Assembly (NCBI GenBank): GCA_964553615.1
Contig: CAZKMA010000015.1
Coordinates: 1-64,000 of the forward strand
Direction of reading: 5' to 3'
DNA from: DATKUC01 sp964553615
Lineage (GTDB): Bacteria > Spirochaetota > Spirochaetia > DSM-27196 > DATKUC01
DNA: 64,000 bases
Part shown: piece after piece, positions 33,151 through 40,169 of the stretch
How positions within the stretch are numbered: the first letter of the stretch is position 1
Layout: the number at the start of each line of letters is the position of its first letter
Translations under genes and position numbers: made by a program
Notes under the pieces: generated by a model
Database searches by the model: none
Seen by the model: only the letters and a program-made list of their open reading frames with translations
Told to the model about the DNA's origin: nothing

Positions 33151-34786
33151 AGCGCCGTCTTATCAGGGCGCGGAGATTCTCACGGAGTAAGATGCCCAGA
33201 AGGAAAGCAAGGAAGAGCACGGGAAGGTAGTCGCCGAACAGCGTGTACGGCGTGAGCTGTTTCTCCATGTAGACCGGGATCTTCACGGCCTCCGAGTCAG
33301 CCTTGAACATCGGCATGTCGTTGGTCCGGCGGCCGTAAGCGTCCACCACCGTGCTGAGCCCGGAATTGGTTGAACGAACAAGCGTTCTCCGATTCTCGAT
33401 TGCGCGAAAGCGTGCGGCAACAAAGTGTTGAGTCTGGGCGGAAACGGTATCCGACCAGGAATTGTTGGTAAGATTTATGAGAACCTGGGCTCCATTGAGC
33501 ACAAAGTTCCGCGCGAGGTATCCGAAGGCGTCTTCGAAACAGATTGGGGTACCGAACTTCAGGGTCCCGCCTTCGGCGAGCGGTATCTGGAATATCGTGT
33601 ACCGATTGCCGCTGATCCACACCGCCTGTAATCCGATTGCGTTCTGAACAAAACTTCGGACGAACGGCACATTCCAGAACGGAAAGCTTTCGGCAAAAGG
33701 GACAAGGTGTTGCTTACCGTAGTAGCCAATCATCTGTGCCTGCGGATCCAGGAGAATTGTCGCGTTCATAGCATCCCAGTTCTTGTCGACAATGTAGGGA
33801 CTTCCGGTCAGGACAAACGTGTGCAGCTTGCGGACGAAGGAAATGAACGGGTCCGAGGGCGGATTGTTTTCGTAGAACTGTCGCCCCTGCTTGAAGGGAT
33901 ATCGCAGGCTGGTTTCACTCCAGATCACCATGTCCGGCGTGTGGCCGAGGCGGCGGACGGCGGAATTGCTCAGCCTCTCCGCGGTTTCTAGCGTCTGGAT
34001 GTCATTTCCCTGATTCCAGGAGTCACTGTTCTGTTGAACGAGGACTGCCGAAAAGTATTTTACAATGGGTATCGGAACTGAAAGTCGCCAGAAACCGTAG
34101 CCGAGTGAAAGGAGTACCAGTGCGGTTACGAAGAGGGCCTGCCGGGTGACGATCCCGACGCGACCACCAGAGCCGGCGGGACTATCAGTCCCGGCGGGAC
34201 CAATAGTCCCTTCCGGACCACTGGTCCCGATGGACACACCGGATGGCGGAAAAAACCTGGCAAGGATGACCTCGCCAACTACCGCATTGGCCGAGACCGC
34301 AAGAAAGCAGAGTGTCCAGATTCCGGCAATGTCGACCTGTTGGACGAGTGGAATTATCGTATTGAACGGATATGCGGACAGCCCCCATGGATAGCCCAGA
34401 TAACCAATGGATTTCAGGTACTCATACGCGGTCCATGCGATAGCGAATATGAATGGTCGGTAGGTTGGCCGACGACGGAGAAAGTACCAGAGGATGGGCC
34501 CGAGAAGGGCGTTGTAGCCGGTATAGCCGAGTGTAACGCCGCCGAGCGTCCACACCGAGAACTGTCCGAAATACATGAGCCAGTAGTTCGCGATTATTGT
34601 GGACAGCGCGCCGAAGATGATTCCGTGAACAATCGCTTCTCGGCGGGTAGGGGTACGGACCAGAGCCACGTAGTAGAAAGAGAGTGCGAAGATTCCGAGG
34701 AATGGGTTCCCGTACAGGAAGAGCTCGCTGGGAAGAGCAATTGGAAAAAGGACAGCGGACACAAGGGTCAGCGCAAATCTTCTCAT
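33149..34786 (-). CDS. Apolipoprotein N-acyltransferase 2 with collagen-like insert
   Basis: Protein of 545 aa with the same architecture as the Lnt at 26326: N-terminal multi-TM region, nitrilase-type domain with Glu in 'IWSETSLRYP', Lys in 'YGKQHLVPFAE' and Cys in 'TPICFEDAFG', then a C-terminal TM. All three catalytic residues are present. Unusual is a Gly-X-Y stretch at about residues 183-209 ('GPEGTIGPAG'), encoded by an 18-bp triplication, between the last N-terminal helices. The ATG at 34786 begins the conserved hydrophobic N-terminus; an in-frame TTG lies at 34804, and neither has a strong Shine-Dalgarno. Sequence divergence from copy 1 suggests an old duplication or a different acyl donor/acceptor. 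Confidence 0.88.
   Translation of the reverse strand: MRRFALTLVSAVLFPIALPSELFLYGNPFLGIFALSFYYVALVRTPTRREAIVHGIIFGALSTIIANYWLMYFGQFSVWTLGGVTLGYTGYNALLGPILWYFLRRRPTYRPFIFAIAWTAYEYLKSIGYLGYPWGLSAYPFNTIIPLVQQVDIAGIWTLCFLAVSANAVVGEVILARFFPPSGVSIGTSGPEGTIGPAGTDSPAGSGGRVGIVTRQALFVTALVLLSLGYGFWRLSVPIPIVKYFSAVLVQQNSDSWNQGNDIQTLETAERLSNSAVRRLGHTPDMVIWSETSLRYPFKQGRQFYENNPPSDPFISFVRKLHTFVLTGSPYIVDKNWDAMNATILLDPQAQMIGYYGKQHLVPFAESFPFWNVPFVRSFVQNAIGLQAVWISGNRYTIFQIPLAEGGTLKFGTPICFEDAFGYLARNFVLNGAQVLINLTNNSWSDTVSAQTQHFVAARFRAIENRRTLVRSTNSGLSTVVDAYGRRTNDMPMFKADSEAVKIPVYMEKQLTPYTLFGDYLPVLFLAFLLGILLRENLRALIRRR
34174..34227 (-). repeat. 18-bp triplication encoding Gly-X-Y in lnt2
   Basis: Three 18-bp units (34174-34191, 34192-34209, 34210-34227) each carry a GGAC...GTCC inverted repeat and together encode collagen-like Gly-X-Y triplets. 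The third unit is the most diverged. Such self-complementary units expand easily by slippage. Confidence 0.85.
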
Positions 34787-34862
34787 CTGGCTACTGTAAT
34801 ACAAAGATGTAAGCTGGCAAAGTCTTTGCTACCCTATGAGGAATCACTTTTCTGCGTTTTTA

Positions 34863-34891
34863 TTGAACAGTCGCGTATTATCCTATATTAT
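34863..34891 (+). promoter_or_regulatory. Promoter of the galactokinase-like operon
   Basis: TTGAAC at 34863-34868, a 17-bp spacer and TATTAT at 34886-34891 (five of six), with a leader of about 33 nt containing GAAGGG before the ATG at 34930. Confidence 0.55.
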
Positions 34892-34929
34892 GTTACCCAC
34901 GTAGAAGGGCTGTTGAAGGGTGCCGGTAG

Positions 34930-36072
34930 ATGAACGAAGTCATTTCTCTCCACCGAGCGGAGTACAGCGCAGAACCGGAAAAGGTGGTGTCTGCTCCCGG
35001 GGTGGTAACGCTCATGGGAGAGTACACAGAGCAGAGCGAAGGGTTTGTGCTCCCGGTCGGCATCAATCGGTCAATGACCGTTGCAGTCTCACGGCGGAAG
35101 GATAATTCGCTGCGCTTCTACGCGGCGGATCTGAACGAGCGTAAACGGACGAGTCTGTCAAATCTGAAATACAAGCGGGAAGACCGCTGGGCTAACTATC
35201 TCAAGGGCGTTATTCACGGGTTGATCGAGCTCGGCTGTCCGATCAAGGGTCTGAACATGACCGTGGCCGGCAACGTTCCGCCGGGAATCGGTCTTGCGTC
35301 GTCGGCGGCCATAACCGTTGCAACGGCACTGGCGGTAAAAGAGCTTTTCTCTTTCGAGTGCACTGATCAGAAGATTGTCGAATGCGCCCGGGCGGCGGAA
35401 ACGGATTTTATCGGCACCTCCACCGGCGTGGTCCACCCGTTTGTTGCGCTCAATGCCCGCAAGGGATATGCACTTTTCCTCGACACACGGAGTCTGGACT
35501 TTCGGCCGGTGTCGCTCGATATGGGCGACGTGCGCCTGCTGATTACCGATTCAAAGGTGCCGCAAAATGTGTCGGAAGCCGAGCTCGCACAACGAAGCGC
35601 GGACTGTGAAGAGTGCGTGACCATTCTTGCTGCGCGTAAGTCCGGCACGACACTCCGTGACTATTCACCGAGGGATCTGCGGGACAGCATGGGGACAATT
35701 CCGGAGGGAATCCGTCGGAGGTGCCTTCACGTGGTGGAAGAAAATCAGCGAGTTCATGAATCGGAGATTGCGCTCCGGCAGCGCAACTATGCTGCGCTCG
35801 GAAAGCTTATGAACCGGTCCCATGAGAGTCTGCGGGATCTCTTTGAGGTATCCTGCCCGGAACTGGACTGGCTGGTAAAGCGGTCATGGGAAATCGACGG
35901 TGTCTACGGGTCCCGCATGACGGGAATTGGATTTGGCGGCTGTACCGTAACTCTTCTCCGCGCCGACGCTGTAGACAAGTACTTGAAACGCCTGGAAGAG
36001 TATGAACGCATCTTTGGTTTTAAGGCGGAAGCGTTCGTCTGCGAGCCATCCGACGGAGCAGGGAAATCGTAA
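34930..36072 (+). CDS. Galactokinase-like GHMP protein lacking catalytic residues
   Basis: Protein of 380 aa with the galactokinase layout: substrate-binding motif at residues 22-42, GHMP phosphate loop 'GNVPPGIGLASSAA' (114-127) and a C-terminal 'MTGIGFGGCTV'. The key residues differ. Where galactokinases have A-P-G-R-V-N-L-I-G-E-H-T-D, this protein has A-P-G-V-V-T-L-M-G-E-Y-T-E, so the catalytic Arg is V25. The catalytic Asp of C-G-I-M-D-Q is H169 (T-G-V-V-H-P). The ATP loop is intact. It may bind ATP and a sugar without normal kinase activity, or use another substrate. surE, a TPR protein and a propeller/VWA protein follow. No other Leloir genes are nearby. Confidence 0.85.
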   Translation: MNEVISLHRAEYSAEPEKVVSAPGVVTLMGEYTEQSEGFVLPVGINRSMTVAVSRRKDNSLRFYAADLNERKRTSLSNLKYKREDRWANYLKGVIHGLIELGCPIKGLNMTVAGNVPPGIGLASSAAITVATALAVKELFSFECTDQKIVECARAAETDFIGTSTGVVHPFVALNARKGYALFLDTRSLDFRPVSLDMGDVRLLITDSKVPQNVSEAELAQRSADCEECVTILAARKSGTTLRDYSPRDLRDSMGTIPEGIRRRCLHVVEENQRVHESEIALRQRNYAALGKLMNRSHESLRDLFEVSCPELDWLVKRSWEIDGVYGSRMTGIGFGGCTVTLLRADAVDKYLKRLEEYERIFGFKAEAFVCEPSDGAGKS

Positions 36073-36093
36073 TCAGGATCATGGTAGGTAACA

Positions 36094-36876
36094 ATGCGAA
36101 TTCTTCTGACCAATGACGATGGAATCCAGAGCCCGGGACTGGAAATATTACGGGAATATCTTGAAGCCGATCACGAAGTCTGGATTGTAGCTCCGAACGG
36201 TGAACGCAGCGGCATGTCTCACTACCTGACGCTCAAGGACCCGGTCCGATGCCGGAAACATTCCGAGCGGCGGTATTCCACCTCCGGTTCGCCCGCGGAC
36301 TGTACGATTGTCGCACTGCTCGGGATTATGCCCGAGCCTCCGGACCTTGTTCTTTCGGGAATCAACATCGGGCCGAATCTGGGAACCGACCTGATCTATT
36401 CGGGCACTGCTGCCGCCGCCCGTCAGGCTGCGCTCATGGGTTACCCGGCAATTGCGCTTTCACTTGACGGATTTGTGGAGCCATTGCACTTCGAGCCCCT
36501 TGCGGGTTTCGTTGCTTCGAACCTGGAGTTGCTGCGAACGCTCTGGGACGAACATCATTTCATCAACATCAATGCTCCGAATCGGCCGGATTCCGAGCCC
36601 GAAGTGGAGATAACAAAGCCTTCGCGGCGCGTCTACCATGACATGCTGGTCAGCTATGATTCTCCGCGCGGCGAAACGTTCTTTTTCCTTGACGGCGCAC
36701 CTCCGAAAGCTGAACTGGAAGCGGGAACGGACTGGGAGGCGGTGCATCGCGGATCGATTTCCGTCAGTCCCATCTACCTTCATCCGCTGAATCATTTCGA
36801 GGATGACCGATATTACGACGCAAAGTTCGTGGGGTCCACGCGCAGCGTGTTATCGGCGGAGCGTAATTCCGTATGA
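36094..36876 (+). CDS. surE: 5'-nucleotidase SurE
   Basis: Protein of 260 aa. SurE dephosphorylates nucleoside monophosphates and short polyphosphate. The metal site is in 'ILLTNDDGIQSPGL', followed by 'WIVAPNGERSGMSHYLTL', 'TSGSPADCTIVALL' and 'VLSGINIGPNLGTDLIYSGTAAAARQA' split around the loop. The ATG at 36094 lies 21 bp after the galactokinase-like gene. Its stop overlaps the next start (ATGA). Confidence 0.96.
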   Translation: MRILLTNDDGIQSPGLEILREYLEADHEVWIVAPNGERSGMSHYLTLKDPVRCRKHSERRYSTSGSPADCTIVALLGIMPEPPDLVLSGINIGPNLGTDLIYSGTAAAARQAALMGYPAIALSLDGFVEPLHFEPLAGFVASNLELLRTLWDEHHFININAPNRPDSEPEVEITKPSRRVYHDMLVSYDSPRGETFFFLDGAPPKAELEAGTDWEAVHRGSISVSPIYLHPLNHFEDDRYYDAKFVGSTRSVLSAERNSV

Positions 36877-37526
36877 AAGAGGCAATCCGACTCTACCGGG
36901 AACAGAAGTACGAACAGGCACTGAAAGAGTTCCTGGATGCCCGGGTGGAATCGTCGGAATATGCCGAATTGTCCTACTATCTTGGTTTGTGTTATGCACA
37001 GTTGGAACGGTACGACGAGGCGGTCCTCTATCTCGAACAGGTTGTAACGTCGGATCTCGGATTTGCGCAGGCGTATCAGGCGCGGATGCTCCTGGGCTAC
37101 ATATACGCGGTAACCACCAGACACCGGCTTGCAGAGTTCGAGTTCAACCAGTTGCTCGAAGAAGGATTCGAATCGGCCAAAGTCTACGCCGCACTTGCCT
37201 TCGTCGCCTACCATCAGGGGAACACCTCCGAGGCAATTGCGTATCTGGAAAAGGCTCTCGAGCTGGATCCGGAAAATGCAAACGCGCTGAATTCGCTTGG
37301 TTTCGTTCTGGCCGACCAGGGAATACGGCTGGGCCGCGCAATAAACTACTGTAAACGGGCGGTTACCAAGAATCCACGCAATCCTGCGTACCTTGATTCG
37401 CTTGCCTGGTGTTATTTCAAGGGCGGGCGGCATAATGAGGCGCGTGACCTGCTGGAGCGTGCCCTGAAGCTCGGTCCAAAGATACCAGAAATCCGTGAAC
37501 ATCTGCGAATCGTTCGGGAGGGCTGA
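36873..37526 (+). CDS. TPR-repeat protein
   Basis: Protein of 217 aa made of about five tetratricopeptide repeats, the clearest being 'AIAYLEKALELDPENANALNSLG' and 'EARDLLERALKLGPKIPEI'. There is no signal peptide, so it is probably cytoplasmic and binds partner proteins. It starts within the surE stop (ATGA overlap). The following gene also begins with TPR-like helices, but is exported. Confidence 0.85.
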   Translation: MKEAIRLYREQKYEQALKEFLDARVESSEYAELSYYLGLCYAQLERYDEAVLYLEQVVTSDLGFAQAYQARMLLGYIYAVTTRHRLAEFEFNQLLEEGFESAKVYAALAFVAYHQGNTSEAIAYLEKALELDPENANALNSLGFVLADQGIRLGRAINYCKRAVTKNPRNPAYLDSLAWCYFKGGRHNEARDLLERALKLGPKIPEIREHLRIVREG

Positions 37527-37530
37527 TCTC

Positions 37531-39588
37531 GTGGGAAAGACCGCGAAGAGGCTGCGCGCCGCACTGTTCATTTCGGCAATTGTCGTCGGATTCGTCACGG
37601 GCACCGGGCACGTTGCGGCGCAACAGATTGACATGGCCTCGGTCCGGTCGAACGACGAACTGCGCCGTGGTGTTATTGCCTTTTACAACGGGTACTACAA
37701 CGAATCGGTCCTTGCCTTTCAGAAATCACTTCAGTACAAATCGGACAACACGCGAGCACACTTCTGGCTTGGGCGGGCCTACTACTATGCAGGGTTCGAC
37801 GACGCGGCGCTCGGAGAATGGCGATTTCTATCGGATCATGGCGACTCATCTCCCTACCTGCAGAATCTTATCGGGACCATAGCCTGGAGACGGGGACTGA
37901 CCCGGGAGAATGCGGGTGGTACCAGATATGTAATGAGCGGTGAGGTAGTGGGGAAGGTCCAGGATACCACACTGTTTTCCCGGCCTGCAAATGTCGTTGC
38001 CCGATCCGACGGAAGTTACTATGTCACCTCTTTCGCGACACAAACGGTGGACGTTTTTGACGTCAATGGACGCCGGCGGGAGGTCTTTCGCGGCGGTCTC
38101 GAGGGGTTCGACGGTCCGTTTGATGTAGCAGAAGCGGCGAATGGTGATATCTATGTGAGCGAGTATTACGCCAACCGAATTGCGCTCTGCGGGCCGAACG
38201 GGAATAAGATCAAGACCTTCGGCGGGACCGGCAAGGGGGCTGGTTCACTTGTCGGCCCTCAGTACCTCGCCACCGACTCGGGAGGTTTCCTGTACGTGAC
38301 CAGCTGGGGAAGCGGTATCGTATCGAAGTTTGACTCGAATGGGACGTTTATCCTCTCCTTTGGCGGCAGTCAGGACGGGTTTGCAGGATTACAGAAACCG
38401 ACCGGTGTTGCCGTCATGCACGGCCGGGTATACGTGGCGGACCAGGGAGCGAAACAGATTGATGTTTTCGATGAGAGCGGAAATTTCATTACTTCAATCG
38501 CCCAGGGCATGGTATCCATGCCCGAAGATCTTTCCGTCTTTTCCCCCGGGAAGCTCCTGGTAGCAGATACAACACGTCTTCTGGTCGTCAACACGGATCA
38601 GGATACCGTTGCCGTTCTCTCCGACCTGGAGGGACGCGGGAGCCGGGTAACTTCAGCAGCCGTCGGGGCAAACGGTTCCGTTATCTCCTGTGATTTCAAC
38701 ACGAGCAAGATCTACCTCCTTTCGAACATTACCGACCTGTACACTGCACTTTTTGTTCAGATTGACAGGGTCGATGCGTCGAAGTTTCCGACCGTCACCG
38801 CCGACGTGACCGTACAGGATAGAAACGGAAACCCAATAGTTGGACTGGATGCGTCGAATTTCCGGATTACCGAGAATGGTTTATCGGTCTCCGGCGAACC
38901 CAGCCTTCTGTTCGCCGGGTATAGCGAGAAGACGCCTGGCGTAGTGCTTCTTGCCGACCGCTCAAAAACCATGCAGCAGTACATTCGTCAGATGCAGGAC
39001 GCTGCGGGCGGGCTGTATGACGCTCTCGGTGGATCGAAGCTGGAGGTGGTTTCCGCGGGGAAGTCTCCGGTAATTGAGACTCAATCCGGTGCTGGTCGTG
39101 CGTCGGTCGTTTCGGCGGCCGCGCAAAACGGGTCCTACGCTTCGGATTGGGCATTTGATCAGGGCGTGCGGTTGTCCGGCTCGGAGTTGCTGAAGCAACG
39201 CGGAAAGCGCGCAATCGTCTTTGTCACGCAGGGGCAACTCGGGCAGGACGCGTTCAAGAGCTATGGCCTGCAGGAACTCACCCAATATCTCGAAAACAAC
39301 GGCATAACGTTCTCCGCAGTCCTGGTTGACAAAAAGAAACCAAGTGCACAGCTTCAGTATCTGGTCAAGAATACCGGAGGAGAGATGTACTATCTGTACA
39401 GTCCCACCGGTGTGGCGGAGGTAGTGAAAGACTTGCGCGCGAAAAAAAACGGCAGCTATGTACTGCAATATGAATCCCGGCATCAGACGGATTTCGGCCG
39501 GGCGTACATTCCGCTCGAGGTTGAGTTGTATGTCATGCGTCGTACCGGCAGAGGTGAAGCCGGCTACTACGGACCACTCAAGTTCTGA
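37531..39588 (+). CDS. Exported beta-propeller (NHL-like) protein with VWA domain
   Basis: Protein of 685 aa. A signal peptide ends near 'GHVAAQQ'. Residues 35-115 form TPR-like helices. Residues 140-395 form an NHL/six-bladed-propeller-like region with repeated 'VYVADQG'-type blades and G-x-F/D-G turns. A beta-sandwich linker follows ('ADVTVQDRNGNPIVGLDASNFRI'), then a von Willebrand A domain from about 470 with a MIDAS-like D-R-S-K-T in 'LLADRSKTM'. Such proteins usually make periplasmic or surface assemblies. The GTG at 37531 has GGGAGG upstream and starts the signal peptide; longer in-frame starts overlap the TPR gene. Confidence 0.82.
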   Translation: MGKTAKRLRAALFISAIVVGFVTGTGHVAAQQIDMASVRSNDELRRGVIAFYNGYYNESVLAFQKSLQYKSDNTRAHFWLGRAYYYAGFDDAALGEWRFLSDHGDSSPYLQNLIGTIAWRRGLTRENAGGTRYVMSGEVVGKVQDTTLFSRPANVVARSDGSYYVTSFATQTVDVFDVNGRRREVFRGGLEGFDGPFDVAEAANGDIYVSEYYANRIALCGPNGNKIKTFGGTGKGAGSLVGPQYLATDSGGFLYVTSWGSGIVSKFDSNGTFILSFGGSQDGFAGLQKPTGVAVMHGRVYVADQGAKQIDVFDESGNFITSIAQGMVSMPEDLSVFSPGKLLVADTTRLLVVNTDQDTVAVLSDLEGRGSRVTSAAVGANGSVISCDFNTSKIYLLSNITDLYTALFVQIDRVDASKFPTVTADVTVQDRNGNPIVGLDASNFRITENGLSVSGEPSLLFAGYSEKTPGVVLLADRSKTMQQYIRQMQDAAGGLYDALGGSKLEVVSAGKSPVIETQSGAGRASVVSAAAQNGSYASDWAFDQGVRLSGSELLKQRGKRAIVFVTQGQLGQDAFKSYGLQELTQYLENNGITFSAVLVDKKKPSAQLQYLVKNTGGEMYYLYSPTGVAEVVKDLRAKKNGSYVLQYESRHQTDFGRAYIPLEVELYVMRRTGRGEAGYYGPLKF

Positions 39589-39741
39589 TACTTCCGGCCT
39601 GCGTGCAAACTTGAATTCTGATTGGCCGTGTCGTATATTAGTGACAAGGAACAGGGCCCCACGGAGAGAGTTCGCACTGGCAGCCTTCCGACGGGCAACT
39701 TGGCCGCCATGTCCCATTCCATGATTCAGCGAACATTATTC

Positions 39742-39772
39742 TTGAAACTCCGGGCAACTTTTTCGTTATATT
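39742..39772 (+). promoter_or_regulatory. Possible clpS-clpA promoter
   Basis: TTGAAA at 39742-39747 and TATATT at 39767-39772 with a 19-bp spacer; the overlapping TTATAT gives 18. It lies 36 bp before the clpS GTG. The rest of the gap 39589-39741 shows nothing recognisable. Confidence 0.45.
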
Positions 39773-39807
39773 GTAGTAGATCCGGAGTGTTGGAGGAGAG
39801 GTAATCT

Positions 39808-40128
39808 GTGGCCGAGGAGAGACCGGATCAGATTTTTCAGGGAGACACAAAAGAGAAACCAAGAGAGGACGTGAAGGAACCAGACATGTTCCGGGTCGTT
39901 CTCCACAACGACGACTACACCAGTATGGAGTTTGTTGTTGAAGTGTTGATGAAGATTTTTCGTAAGTCACTGGTGGACTCCACCAAGATCATGCTGGATG
40001 TTCACCGCAAGGGCGCCGGCCAGGTCGGCGTTTATACGTACGATGTCGCTGCAACAAAGGTGCAGCAGGTCCATGAACTGGCGAGGGAACGGGAGTTTCC
40101 GCTCCGGTGCACCGTAGAACAGGCTTAG
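39808..40128 (+). CDS. clpS: ClpS adaptor
   Basis: Protein of 106 aa. ClpS recognises N-terminal destabilising residues and delivers those proteins to ClpAP. After a flexible N-terminal tail of about 28 residues come 'MFRVVLHNDDYTSMEFVVEVL' (with the Asn-Asp pair of the binding pocket) and 'VHRKGAGQVGVYTYDVAATKV'. The start is a GTG at 39808 with TTGGAGGAGAGG upstream. clpA follows 41 bp later. Confidence 0.97.
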   Translation: MAEERPDQIFQGDTKEKPREDVKEPDMFRVVLHNDDYTSMEFVVEVLMKIFRKSLVDSTKIMLDVHRKGAGQVGVYTYDVAATKVQQVHELAREREFPLRCTVEQA

Positions 40129-40169
40129 GATTGGTTGTCCAGGTGGGGACCCGATAGTCGAGGAAACGA

